Source: Phormidium sp. FACHB-1136
GTDB taxonomy: Bacteria > Cyanobacteriota > Cyanobacteriia > Phormidesmidales > Phormidesmidaceae
NCBI RefSeq assembly: GCF_014697375.1
Contig: NZ_JACJRS010000013.1
Span: forward strand, 1 to 64,000
DNA length: 64,000 bases
Direction of reading: 5' to 3'
Shown one piece after another: positions 46,673-55,221 of the stretch. The number at the start of each line of letters is the position of its first letter. The first letter of the stretch is position 1. Below the pieces are notes generated by a model. That model made no database searches. It was not told the origin of the DNA and saw only the letters and a program-made list of their open reading frames with translations. The translations under genes and the position numbers were made by a program.

Positions 46673-46716
46673 GGTGCTGAGTCCTAATTTTGGGGGTGAC
46701 TGGAGCGCGAGCGGCC

Positions 46717-47853
46717 CTAGTGCGTCTGGGCTGGCTTGGCGCTGTACATAAAGGTTTTGAACAGTCCATACACATCGGCCCAACGAACGCTCGTGATCAA
46801 GTCCGGTGTGTCCGTGCCCTCTGGGCCGCGCAACACATCGGTCATCTCCTGGCGCAGCGCCTCGGCCCAAGTGACCTGCTGCCCCATCCCACGCTGGTCA
46901 AAAAACTGCTCCAGCTCCGCCCGAATGACGTAGGCCGCACCCCCGCCCACAATTACCTCCACCTCCGCCGAGGGCAGCCACTCCACTAGAAACTGCGTCA
47001 CCCGCTCCAGGTAAAACTCACGGGCATAGGCACAGGCTTTGGAGAGGTCAAGGGCTTCTCGACGGCCTGGGACATGGAACGTGGGATGGGCCTGCAACAC
47101 CGCCGCCAGCAGCGCCGGGTCATCGGGGGCGACCCCCGGCAATTCGGTGGCGCATTGTTTGAGATACTCCACAAACCCTGGCCCCTGGGAGGTGCTATTG
47201 GTTTCCTGGGGTGTACTGCCCTTCTCGAAGGTGAGAATGGAGAGGTTGCGGTGGCCCAACATCAGGACAACCACCGTGGAATCGCGAATGCTCACCCCAG
47301 CCCGCGCCAACTGCAACCCCTTGGCCAGGTAAAGCCCCGCCCCCTCAGGCTGCATCTCCAGGCGTTCCAGTTGCCCAGCCCAAGCCCGTCCCCGAAAGCG
47401 GAAATCGGCCATTGCCCCTAAAACCTGAGCCTTCAGATCCTGACGGTCTTGCCAGTATTCCTCCAGCGGCAGCAGCAACCCCAGTTGAGCCGTGAACTCG
47501 CCGCTAGCCGAGGGGGCCGCGTCCTGCGTGGCTAACGTCTTTTCCGCAATCACCCCCAGCGTTGCCAGGATTTTGTAGACCGCTCGGTCACGCTTGGGCA
47601 GCGCCAACCCCGAGTCTCCCTTTTGGGCCATGGCCAACGTCCCAATGGCATAGGCGCTGTGGCCCACCATCACATAGGCGCTGTCCTCCGGTTCCTGGGT
47701 GGTGAGTCCGCCCAGCCTTAGTCGGTCGAGGCGAGTGGGGTTGAGTCGAGCCACCTGGGGGTCGAGGTGCAGCAGCCGGGGCTGGCCCTGCCAGTAGAGG
47801 CACTTGGTGGCCGAGCTGCCCATGTCGATGTAGGTCTGGATGAGCGGGGGCAT
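46717..47853 (-). CDS. parM: ParM/StbA-like actin-family plasmid segregation ATPase
   Basis: A 378-residue actin-like protein. Phosphate-1 loop YIDMGSSATKCLYW (~8-21), phosphate-2/core TVVVLMLGHRNLSIL (~190), adenosine motif VEVIVGGGAAYVI (~297). ParM polymers push sister plasmids apart. It is the first gene of a minus-strand operon with the candidate adaptor and a module protein. Its start is 104 bp from an array of 11-bp repeats, the arrangement of parC-parM-parR. It has diverged from R1 ParM, so an Alp-type actin is the alternative name. Confidence 0.75.
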   Translation of the reverse strand: MPPLIQTYIDMGSSATKCLYWQGQPRLLHLDPQVARLNPTRLDRLRLGGLTTQEPEDSAYVMVGHSAYAIGTLAMAQKGDSGLALPKRDRAVYKILATLGVIAEKTLATQDAAPSASGEFTAQLGLLLPLEEYWQDRQDLKAQVLGAMADFRFRGRAWAGQLERLEMQPEGAGLYLAKGLQLARAGVSIRDSTVVVLMLGHRNLSILTFEKGSTPQETNSTSQGPGFVEYLKQCATELPGVAPDDPALLAAVLQAHPTFHVPGRREALDLSKACAYAREFYLERVTQFLVEWLPSAEVEVIVGGGAAYVIRAELEQFFDQRGMGQQVTWAEALRQEMTDVLRGPEGTDTPDLITSVRWADVYGLFKTFMYSAKPAQTH

Positions 47854-47956
47854 GATTGGAATCCCAATAACAGCATTTCATCAACGTCTTGAAGAGACCA
47901 GAGGGCGCTTCCTGAAGTAGATGAATTATTTGTATTGTGAAGGGTCATTTTTATTC

Positions 47957-48303
47957 ACGACTTAATCACGACTGAATTGTTATCTTCAGCAAAATTCATC
48001 ATGATCTTGATGTCCGGTAATGTCGATTCACGACTGGATAACGACTGGATAACAACTCCCCTATAGTGAACCTAGGGAAAATCTGAATTCAGCCCATCAT
48101 TCACGATTGGATAACGACTTATTGACGACTTCATCACGACTCAATCACGGCTGGACTGGCCTGAACCAGGGTATAGCCTGAGATTTATCCATCATTCACG
48201 ACTTGATAACGACTTGATAACGGCTGGAAGGTATTGAGTCTGAAGAGCACTTGAGATTTATCCATCATTCACGACTTGATAACGACTTCATCACGACTTG
48301 GCA
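47957..48303. repeat. parC-like centromere: clustered 11-bp direct repeats
   Basis: About 16 copies of an 11-bp unit (ACGACTTGATA and variants such as ACGACTTCATC, ACGACTGGATA) lie head to tail in five clusters that start at 47957, 48030, 48103, 48198 and 48271. Clusters hold three units (the third holds five), separated by ~40-bp spacers. Several spacers end in ATCCATCATTC or similar. Start-to-start distances are 73, 73, 95 and 73 bp; the odd one equals 73 plus two units. The array lies just upstream of parM and must also contain its promoter. Eleven-bp direct repeats upstream of parM are the hallmark of R1-type parC. A replication-iteron role is less likely, since the rep gene is 5 kb away. 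Confidence 0.75.
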
Positions 48304-48465
48304 ATGCCGATGGGGGCAGCATTTTAATCAAGACATTGATGAATAAGAACAAGTATTTCAGCCTTATCAACGAAACCCATTCGATAGGTTCTGTGGGCTA
48401 AAACAGAAGGGATTCATGCCTGTCTTCTGGTCGGGAAAGGTGGTCTGTTAGCGACCGGATGGGTT

Positions 48466-48530
48466 GGGCTGGGGGCTACGCCACTCCACGTTGTTTCGTG
48501 GCTTCGCGGTTCACACACCACGCCCAGCCC
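48466..48530. other. Possible oriT hairpin region
   Basis: GGGCTGGG (48466-48473) and CCCAGCCC (48523-48530) form an 8-bp inverted repeat that encloses a smaller hairpin (CCACG-ttgttt-CGTGG, 48486-48501). The structure lies 57 bp before the accessory RHH gene and ~430 bp before the MobF relaxase, where oriT of MobF plasmids is usually found. No known nic sequence is recognisable. A terminator is the alternative, but no U-run follows. Confidence 0.4.
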
Positions 48531-48586
48531 TGGGCCAGGGGATGGCTGAAACCTAGGCCAGTCAAGGGTTTCCGAAATGGGAGCTA

Positions 48587-48949
48587 ATGGCCAGTCATTT
48601 ACGAATCACGGACACAATCGCGGAAAAGCCCATGGGTAAAGGATTTAGCGTTTCATTGCCCCTCGAAGAGGCGGCCTTTGTTGAAAAAGAGGCCAAACGG
48701 CTGGGCCTTCCCGCCGCCAGCATCATTCGCCTGCTGATGCGCGATGGTCAACAACGCCACGACCTAGAACGCCAGGTGGATGACCTGAAGGCACGGCTGG
48801 AGCGGCTGCAAGTGCAGTTCCAAGGCATCCAGATGTTGCTAGAGACGATTGCCCTAGAGCAAGCCAATGCCCGAGGGCCACAGGCGCTGGACAATCGCAG
48901 GGCACTGATTCAAGAAATCCGCAAGCGCCAGGGCTGGGTCGAGGGCTAG
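48587..48949 (+). CDS. RHH relaxosome accessory protein (TrwA/MobC-like)
   Basis: A 120-residue protein. The N-terminal part MGKGFSVSLPLEEAAFVEKE plus RLGLPAASIIRLLMRDG fits an RHH domain. It is followed by a long coiled coil (HDLERQVDDLKARLERLQVQ) for oligomerisation. Such proteins bind oriT and assist the relaxase. It is 10 bp upstream of the relaxase gene and directly follows the putative oriT, so the assignment is well supported by context. Confidence 0.7.
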   Translation: MASHLRITDTIAEKPMGKGFSVSLPLEEAAFVEKEAKRLGLPAASIIRLLMRDGQQRHDLERQVDDLKARLERLQVQFQGIQMLLETIALEQANARGPQALDNRRALIQEIRKRQGWVEG

Positions 48950-48959
48950 GGGAAGAATC

Positions 48960-51638
48960 ATGCTCAGCCTGACGGTGATCAGCGCTAACCAGGGCGAAAC
49001 CTACTACACCGCCGAGAACTACTACACCCCCGACGAAAACCAGGCCCACTCCGGTTGGTGGGGCCAAGGGGCCAAACGCCTCGGTCTCGTTGGTCAGGTG
49101 CAGGGCAGCGCCTTCAAAAACCTGCTCCACGGCTCCCATCCCCAGGGCGATAGCACCCTCTCAGGCCGCAAGATTGATCCAGAGCGCCATAGGGCGGGGT
49201 TGGATCTGACCTTCAGTGCGCCCAAAAGCATCAGCCTAGCGGCCCTGGTCGGCGAAAATACCGCCATCGAGCAGGCCCATCACACCGCCGTGACGCGCAC
49301 CCTGGCCATCCTGGAAGAACGCTACGCCCAAACGCGGGTACGGACGCCGGAAGGCCGACAGGCGGTGGGGACGGGCAATCTGATTGTGGCCCAGTTCCAC
49401 CACGACACCTCCCGCGAAAAGGATCCCCAACTGCACACCCATTGCGTGGTGATCAACGCCACCCAGTTGGCCAATGGCCGCTGGCAGTCGCTCCACAACG
49501 ACATTCTCTTTCAGCAGCAAAAGCTGTTGGGGATGATTTACCAGAACGAGCTGGCGGTGGAAGTGCAGCGCCTGGGCTATGCCATTGAACCCAGGGCCAA
49601 CGGCCAGTTTGAACTCAAAGGCTATCGGCCCGACGACCTCCAAACCTTCTCCAAACGGCGGGAGCAGATTCTGGCAGCGGTCGAAGAGAACGCCACCGCC
49701 CAGGCGCGAGAGCTAGCCACCCTGATGACCCGCGCCCCCAAGGGGAAAGAAATTCCCAGGGAAGACCTACGTACCTACTGGCAGCACCAGGCCCAGGTGC
49801 TCAACCTGACCCATCCTCAACCCCAGGCGGTGCCATGGCAGAGCCAGCCCCAGCGAGCTACCCAGGCCGGACTCGCCCACTGTTCCGAGCGGGAGGCCGT
49901 GTTCAAGCGAGAGCAGGTAGAGCGCTTTGCCCTAGAAAACCACCTGGGGCAACAAGCCTTTGACGAGATGCAGCGGAGCCTAGACGGCAACCCTGAGGTG
50001 ATTCATACCCACGACCAACGGCTCACCACGCAGACCGCCGTGCTGAGGGAACTGGAGACAATTCGTACCGTGTTAGATGGCCGGGGAGCGGTAGGAGCCA
50101 TCGCCACTCCCGGTTTGGTGGACGAATACTTGACCGACCAGGGACTCACCGAAGGCCAGCGGCAGGGCGTCAGGCTAGCGGCCACCACCCACGACCGTTT
50201 CATCGCTTGGCAGGGCGTTGCTGGGGCCGGAAAAAGCTATGCCCTGAACCAGGTTCGCCGGATGGCCGAAGCCCAGGGCTACACCGTCCGAGGCTTTGCC
50301 CCCAGTGCCGAGGCCGCGAAATCCTTAGGGGACTCAGCCCAGATTCAGTCGGTGACAACGGTGGCCGCATTGCTCTGTGCTCCACCCGCCGCGCCGAATC
50401 TCCATCAGCCTGAAGTGTGGGTAGTGGATGAAGCAGGGCTCTTGAGTGCCAAAGATGCGCTGACCCTGGTGAACAAGGCCCAGGCGCAGCAGGCCCGCGT
50501 GATTCTGGTGGGCGATACCCGCCAACTCTCGGCGGTGGAGGCAGGCAACCCGTTCAAAAGCTTGCAGCAGGCGGGCATGGCCACGGCCCACCTCACCCAG
50601 TCCTTGCGGCAGAAGAACCAGCGCATCAAGGTAGGCGTTGACCTGATTGCCGCCGGGGAGATTGCGGCGGGGGTGCGGCAACTCCAGCCCTATATCCATC
50701 AGGTCAGCAGCCAGGAGGCTAGGGCAGCGGCGATGGCCCGCGACTACCTGGCCCTCACCCCAGCCGAGCGTCAGAACACCTTGCTCTTGGCCAGCACCAA
50801 CCAAGAACGACTCGCCATCACTCAACGAGTGCGCGATGGCCTCAAGGTCGAAGGAACCCTGGGCCAAAGCCTGACCGTCCAGCGGCTGAAAGCCCGCGAC
50901 TTGACCGAAATCCAGGCCAGCTATGCCCACTCGTTTCAGCCGGGGGATGTGCTGATTCCCCAAGCCAGCTACCGACGCCTGGGGCTAGACAAAGGGCAGC
51001 GCTACGAGGTACTGGCGATAGATCGCCACCGTAATACGCTGATGCTGCGAGGGGACTCTGGAGCTGCATTGCAGGTGGATCCAGTTCAAATCCGGCGCAA
51101 GTCGGTCTATGGGGTGGAGGCGTTAGACATTGCGGTGGGAGATCGCCTGCGGTGGACGCGCAACGACCCGACCCTAGGGCGACGCAATGGCCAAGAGTTT
51201 GAAGTCGTGGGGCTAGAAGCAGGGCGAGTGCTGATTCGAGGCCATCGGGGCGACGTGAGCCATTTTGAGCGCTCAGAACTGACCCACTTGGACTATGCCC
51301 TAGTTAGCACCACCTACGCCGCTCAGGGCAAATCGGCAGAGCGCGTGATTGGGGCGCTGGATCGCCAGGTGGCGCGGGAGAGCTTTTATGTGACGGTGAG
51401 CCGGGTGAAGCGGGAACTGCGGCTGTATGCCTCAGAGGACGTGGAGCGTCTGATAGAGCGGGTAGAAAAATCCAGGGCCAAGGAAAATCCTGGAGACGTG
51501 GTCGGCTGTCCACCCCGACCTGCTCAGTCGCCAGAACGAGCAGCACAGGTGGATAGAGGCTTTCCGCTGGGCAAGGCTAATCCCAACCTGCAACCGATTC
51601 CCGCTCGAAGCGCTAGACAGGATGAGCGAGAACGCTAG
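48960..51638 (+). CDS. MobF-family relaxase-helicase (TrwC/TraI-like)
   Basis: An 892-residue two-domain conjugative relaxase. The N-terminal TrwC domain has the catalytic tyrosines (GETYYTAENYYTPDEN, residues 15-22). The three-His metal motif is FHHDTSREKDPQLHTHCVV (~146-164) and the family LTFSAPKSISLAAL segment is at ~83. A RecD-like SF1 helicase follows with Walker A (GVAGAGKSYAL, ~420) and Walker B (VWVVDEAGLL, ~487). It nicks oriT, stays bound to the 5' end and unwinds the plasmid during transfer. Shorter than TraI of F (lacks its C-terminal part) and close in length to TrwC of R388. Confidence 0.93.
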   Translation: MLSLTVISANQGETYYTAENYYTPDENQAHSGWWGQGAKRLGLVGQVQGSAFKNLLHGSHPQGDSTLSGRKIDPERHRAGLDLTFSAPKSISLAALVGENTAIEQAHHTAVTRTLAILEERYAQTRVRTPEGRQAVGTGNLIVAQFHHDTSREKDPQLHTHCVVINATQLANGRWQSLHNDILFQQQKLLGMIYQNELAVEVQRLGYAIEPRANGQFELKGYRPDDLQTFSKRREQILAAVEENATAQARELATLMTRAPKGKEIPREDLRTYWQHQAQVLNLTHPQPQAVPWQSQPQRATQAGLAHCSEREAVFKREQVERFALENHLGQQAFDEMQRSLDGNPEVIHTHDQRLTTQTAVLRELETIRTVLDGRGAVGAIATPGLVDEYLTDQGLTEGQRQGVRLAATTHDRFIAWQGVAGAGKSYALNQVRRMAEAQGYTVRGFAPSAEAAKSLGDSAQIQSVTTVAALLCAPPAAPNLHQPEVWVVDEAGLLSAKDALTLVNKAQAQQARVILVGDTRQLSAVEAGNPFKSLQQAGMATAHLTQSLRQKNQRIKVGVDLIAAGEIAAGVRQLQPYIHQVSSQEARAAAMARDYLALTPAERQNTLLLASTNQERLAITQRVRDGLKVEGTLGQSLTVQRLKARDLTEIQASYAHSFQPGDVLIPQASYRRLGLDKGQRYEVLAIDRHRNTLMLRGDSGAALQVDPVQIRRKSVYGVEALDIAVGDRLRWTRNDPTLGRRNGQEFEVVGLEAGRVLIRGHRGDVSHFERSELTHLDYALVSTTYAAQGKSAERVIGALDRQVARESFYVTVSRVKRELRLYASEDVERLIERVEKSRAKENPGDVVGCPPRPAQSPERAAQVDRGFPLGKANPNLQPIPARSARQDERER

Positions 51639-51688
51639 GGACATCCCGTGAAGCGGCATGAGCCATCCCCCATCTAGAGCCTGTGGGT

Positions 51689-52321
51689 CTATACCGAGTG
51701 CCCCACCCAGACCACCCGGCCCATCAGACTGGCCTGACTCGGCAGCGTGATGGAGAAGGTCTCATAGGCGGCATTGTCGCTGAGGACACGAATCGTCTGG
51801 TCAGCCACATATTGCAATCGCTTCACCACAATGCGGTCATCGAGCTTGAGCAGATAAATACCATGGGTGACGGTGTCCCAGTCCCGGTCTGTGGTGTTAA
51901 CGAGGACGAGGGATCCAACGGGCAGGGATGGTTCCATACTGTCATCGATGATCTGAGTAAGCATCAGATGCTCAAACGCATCCGGGAACTTGGCCTGTAA
52001 CCATCCCGTCTCAAACGCCAACGGCTCCTGATAGATGTACTGTTGGGCATCCCCTTGGTCTGGCGTGGTCACCCCCGTCATCGATAGACCCGTGGCCAAC
52101 CACTCGACACTGACCTTAGCCGTGCGGGCGATAGCGAGCAATGCGGGTCGAGTGGGTTCGCTTTGGCCATTGAGATACTGGCGCAGGACGGTGTCCGAAA
52201 AGCCACATTCTCGGGCAAAGCCTCGAACGCTGTTGTTCCCGACTGCCTGCTTGAGCCGAGCGGGAAATTGGTCGATGGCGGTGGAATCCACCTGGGCCTC
52301 ATAGGGGGATGGGCTGACCAT
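51689..52321 (-). CDS. HTH-S24 (LexA/CI-like) repressor
   Basis: A 210-residue protein from the ATG at 52321; a TTG 30 nt upstream would add ten residues. The N-terminal XRE-type helix-turn-helix (SVRGFARECGFSDTVLRQYL) is followed by a linker and an S24 peptidase-like domain with Ser128 (IDDSMEPSLPVGS) and Lys167 (DDRIVVKRLQ) as the dyad. No clear Ala-Gly cleavage site is seen in the linker, so self-cleavage is uncertain. It probably represses plasmid functions and derepresses on DNA damage. It is divergent from the Ner-like gene and convergent with the relaxase gene. Confidence 0.8.
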   Translation of the reverse strand: MVSPSPYEAQVDSTAIDQFPARLKQAVGNNSVRGFARECGFSDTVLRQYLNGQSEPTRPALLAIARTAKVSVEWLATGLSMTGVTTPDQGDAQQYIYQEPLAFETGWLQAKFPDAFEHLMLTQIIDDSMEPSLPVGSLVLVNTTDRDWDTVTHGIYLLKLDDRIVVKRLQYVADQTIRVLSDNAAYETFSITLPSQASLMGRVVWVGHSV

Positions 52322-52420
52322 AGAGTCTACACTATTAATCTCGGAAAACAACTATAACGCTTGACACGCAATATATTTATTGTTAGCGTCATCCATATCT
52401 TGATAGAACCAAACTATCCT
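52322..52420. promoter_or_regulatory. Divergent control region between two repressor genes
   Basis: Ninety-nine bp of AT-rich DNA separate the S24 repressor start from the Ner-like gene start. It contains a TTGACA box (52361), an AATATATT core palindrome (52370-52377) and the near-palindrome CAATATATTTATTG. A CI/Cro-like switch is the natural reading, but no -10 element could be paired with confidence. Confidence 0.4.
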
Positions 52421-52642
52421 ATGCATGTCGAAGACATTAAAGCGGCGCTGCGCAAGCGAGGTTGGACGCTGACGCGAATTGCCCAAGAACTCAACGTAGA
52501 CACCTCCGCCGTGTCCCATACCCTGAATCGTCAACGCTCCCGCCGTGTTGAGCAAGCAGTTGCGAGTAAACTGGGCTTGCCCCCCCATGAGGTCTGGCCC
52601 CAGCGGTATCAGAAAGGGCGTCAATCTCGGCTTACCCCCTGA
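52421..52642 (+). CDS. Ner/Sfs-type HTH regulator
   Basis: A 73-residue protein from the ATG at 52421 (MHVEDIKAALRKRGWTLTRI). Sequence upstream in frame lies in the divergent promoter region. The core WTLTRIAQELNVDTSAVSHT is a lambda-repressor-like helix-turn-helix. The following RSRRVEQAVASKLGLPPHEV and VWPQRY tail match the Ner family of phage and plasmid repressors. With the divergent S24 protein it forms a likely two-repressor switch. Confidence 0.75.
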   Translation: MHVEDIKAALRKRGWTLTRIAQELNVDTSAVSHTLNRQRSRRVEQAVASKLGLPPHEVWPQRYQKGRQSRLTP

Positions 52643-52937
52643 GGCAGATAGGTGAAGACCGTGCTGTCATGGATGGGCCGAATCAGAGTGTTCAGTCCCA
52701 TCTGCCCCGTTGGTCTCAATCCCCAACCACCGTTGAGCCGCGAGCTAATCCCAATCTTTTGTTGCGCGTCAGGAGGCCGATACCCACTCACCGCCCGGAT
52801 ACCACGAATCTTTAGCGTTCGCTTGCCCGCTTTGGGTGCCTATACTATGATCCGGCAATGATCTATGCCGTGCTGGGCTGACCCCCTGGTAATGGTGTGA
52901 ATCTGTGTTAAGCGTCCTGACCAGACCCTTGATACAC

Positions 52938-53075
52938 AAAAGAGCCGATAGCACTTGCCACCGACTCTTTTAAAAGCGAAAACCCGAGAGGACCAGTCCC
53001 GAGTCGCGCACCAAATACCTTGTGCGCTTATCGTAACACTGGCTCTCTCTCGGGGCAATACCCATTGCTCTTTTT
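52938..53075 (+). promoter_or_regulatory. Attenuator-like leader of the replication gene
   Basis: The ~120 bp before the gene hold several pairings. One is AAAAGAGCCG/CGACTCTTTT (52938-52971). Another is a long-range pair CCCGAGAG (52983-52990) with CTCTCGGG (53047-53054) enclosing GCGCAC/GTGCGC (53006-53027). A third is a terminator stem starting at 53053. The long-range pair and the terminator compete for bases 53053-53054, the logic of transcription attenuation. The region also includes a tiny frame MIYAVLG at 52858. Structure inferred by eye only. Confidence 0.5.
53053..53075 (+). terminator. Intrinsic terminator just before the rep start
   Basis: GGGCAAT-ACCC-ATTGCTC forms a 7-bp stem (one G-U) and runs straight into TTTTTT, followed at once by the ribosome site AGGAGAGAG and the ATG at 53093. 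A terminator placed between leader and start codon makes sense only as a regulated attenuator. Confidence 0.6.
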
Positions 53076-53092
53076 TAGGAGAGAGAAGCCCC

Positions 53093-54751
53093 ATGACCGC
53101 CTCTATCGGTCTGGGTGAGACGCCTCGTAGAACGTCTCACCATGCCGAACCCCTCCCCGCTGACCCCACTGGCCAGCGCTTGTGTGAAATTTTTGGCCAC
53201 TACCTCTGGAACGTCATCAATGCCGAGATGCCAGAGGATGCCACCGCCAAGGTGGATTGGACGACGGTGACGGGCTATCCCCTGCGGCCCCGTGTCCTGT
53301 GGGATCAGTGGCAGGATGCCAACCAACTGATTGGCGTCCGGTTCACCCACGAGACCCGGTACGCCCTGATCGACCTTGATGCTGGGGGAGCCTACTCTAC
53401 CGCTGAAGGGGTGGCCCAGATTAGAGCTGCCCTAGAAACCATCGGCATCACCCGCACCCTGCTGATTCGCTCAAGCTGGAGCGGTGGGCTGCATTTGTAC
53501 CTTCCCTTTGCCGAACAGGTCAACACCTTTGACCTAGCCGTCGCGCTGAAAGAATGCCTCAAAGCCCAGGGGTTTCAGATCAAAGCCGGACAGCTCGAAG
53601 TCTTCCCCAACGTCAAAGCCTACGGGGTGACCACCTTTATCGAATACAACGCCCATCGTCTGCCCCTGCAACCGGGCAGCGGGTCTTGTTTGCTGGATGA
53701 CGCCCTCAACCACCAGCTTGGCAACCTGGCCCGATTCTTCTGGCTGTGGGATGGTGCGGCTGCCCAGCAAGACCTGGACACCTTGCGCCACGCCATGAAA
53801 ATTGGCCGCGACAACCACCGAAAACGCCCCAAGCGCCGCAGCCACCCCGTCGATACCTGGCGGCACGACCTGGACTTAGAAATCACCGAAGGCTGGACAG
53901 CCCACGGCCAGACCAACCACCTGCTAAAAACCATCGCCTGCTATGGCCGCGTCTTTGAAGGGCTATCGGGCCAAGAGCTGATTGACTACACCCTCCGCAT
54001 CGCCATCAACTGCCCCGGCTACGAGCAATACTGCCGCCACCAGCACGAGATCGAGCGCAAAGTAACCGCCTGGGCCAAATCCGTCGAGAACTACTACTGG
54101 CCCCTAGGCACTACCCCCAGTCGTGACACCAGCCCTCCCCAAAACAACCTAGTGCCCTTCAACCAAAGCCAGTCCGAAGACGCCCAGCACCGCATCCGCA
54201 CCGCCTACCGCGAGCTAGAGCAAGCAGGCACCCTTCCCGACCAAATTACGGCCCGCGCCAAGGTCATCACCCAGATCGCCCACGTTAGCCAGCAGACCCT
54301 CTACAAGCACCTGAGCCTCTGGCACCCCTATCACCAACAGGGTGTAATTAACGATGGAGCAAGCCTTTCCGGCGATGACAAGGCCATTTTAGCGGCACCC
54401 TGCCAAGCGCCAGAACCGCTGGAGAATAAAGGATTACACCCTATAGCCCCCACTATGAAGAGTGGGGCGCTCCCGGAGGGTGGGGCGGGGTCGGATCCAA
54501 ATTCTTTTACTCCGGAAAGGGGGGTGCGGGGGGATGAACTGAGTTTTCCACAGCCTCCTGACCCTGCTCATCTCAGCTTTTTGGAAGACGTTGCTGATAT
54601 CTGCCATCGGCAGGCGGAACGATTGGGCTGGACGGCGGTGCAGATGGGGCAGTTTATTGCTGACCAGTTTGAGGGTAAGCGTCGCTGGCAGTTGAGTGAT
54701 GATGAGTTAATGACGTTGCTGTACCGATTACAGGCGTTGGAGGTTGACTGA
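53093..54751 (+). CDS. Plasmid replication protein with primase-like domain
   Basis: A 552-residue protein begun at ATG 53093, which has AGGAGAGAG 8 bp upstream; in-frame sequence further upstream is the structured leader. The N-terminal half looks like an archaeo-eukaryotic primase domain: RYALIDLDAGG (~90, metal-binding Asp pair) and SSWSGGLHLYLPF (~130), then GQLEVFPNVKAYG. A helical middle (PriCT-like or winged-helix) and a disordered linker lead to a conserved C-terminal helix pair (WTAVQMGQFIADQFEG). Its own repressor-like neighbours and attenuated leader suggest it is the replication initiator/primase. Alternatively it is an accessory primase. Confidence 0.65.
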   Translation: MTASIGLGETPRRTSHHAEPLPADPTGQRLCEIFGHYLWNVINAEMPEDATAKVDWTTVTGYPLRPRVLWDQWQDANQLIGVRFTHETRYALIDLDAGGAYSTAEGVAQIRAALETIGITRTLLIRSSWSGGLHLYLPFAEQVNTFDLAVALKECLKAQGFQIKAGQLEVFPNVKAYGVTTFIEYNAHRLPLQPGSGSCLLDDALNHQLGNLARFFWLWDGAAAQQDLDTLRHAMKIGRDNHRKRPKRRSHPVDTWRHDLDLEITEGWTAHGQTNHLLKTIACYGRVFEGLSGQELIDYTLRIAINCPGYEQYCRHQHEIERKVTAWAKSVENYYWPLGTTPSRDTSPPQNNLVPFNQSQSEDAQHRIRTAYRELEQAGTLPDQITARAKVITQIAHVSQQTLYKHLSLWHPYHQQGVINDGASLSGDDKAILAAPCQAPEPLENKGLHPIAPTMKSGALPEGGAGSDPNSFTPERGVRGDELSFPQPPDPAHLSFLEDVADICHRQAERLGWTAVQMGQFIADQFEGKRRWQLSDDELMTLLYRLQALEVD

Positions 54752-54754
54752 TCC

Positions 54755-55129
54755 ATGCCGATGATCCGCGCCCGATACCCCAAGGATTGGGACATGATTG
54801 CGTTCCAAGTGAAGGCCGAGGCCCAGTGGTGCTGTGAGCAATGCCGTCGTCCCTGTCGCTGTCCTGGTGAGTCGGTGGAGGATTTTCTGAAGCGGTGTCA
54901 GCCATGGCAGAGAAGCTTTACCCCGGTGGAGTACCAGGCTGCGCCCCGGCGCTGGTTGCTGACAGTGGCCCACCTGGATCAGCGGCCAGAGAACTGTGAG
55001 CGAGAGAACCTGAAGGCGCTGTGCGTGGGGTGTCATCTTAGGCATGACCGCCAGTTTAGGAACAAGCAGCAACACCTCAAGCGGGAATGGTTTGGGCAGA
55101 TGAATTGGTTGGTGTTGGATGAGCGCTAG
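54755..55129 (+). CDS. HNH-like endonuclease
   Basis: A 124-residue protein starting 4 bp after the rep gene. Zinc-binding pairs CCEQC and CVGCH bracket the core LLTVAHLDQRPENCERENLK, which fits an HNH beta-beta-alpha fold (H in AHLDQ, N in ERENL, H in CVGCH). It would be a nicking or homing-type nuclease, possibly a mobile passenger or part of replication control. The match to the core is good but the substrate is unknown. Confidence 0.75.
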   Translation: MPMIRARYPKDWDMIAFQVKAEAQWCCEQCRRPCRCPGESVEDFLKRCQPWQRSFTPVEYQAAPRRWLLTVAHLDQRPENCERENLKALCVGCHLRHDRQFRNKQQHLKREWFGQMNWLVLDER

Positions 55130-55221
55130 GGCGAGTGGTGGGTCGGTCTCTAGGAAATTGCAAAACTCAGTGGCTATGGCCCGATAGAGGACTGTAAGCA
55201 GTTCACCATTGAGGAGCCACC

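Noticed and set aside
47957-48303. CRISPR array
   Set aside because: The repeat unit is 11 bp and tandem without unique spacers of regular CRISPR size; no cas genes. It fits a centromere array.
52652-52861. 69-codon frame before the rep leader
   Set aside because: Cys/Pro/Arg-rich, no ribosome site, overlaps the probable promoter and leader region of the rep gene.
52955-53092. Extended start of the rep protein
   Set aside because: The in-frame extension covers the structured leader and terminator; the ATG at 53093 has a strong ribosome site directly after the terminator.
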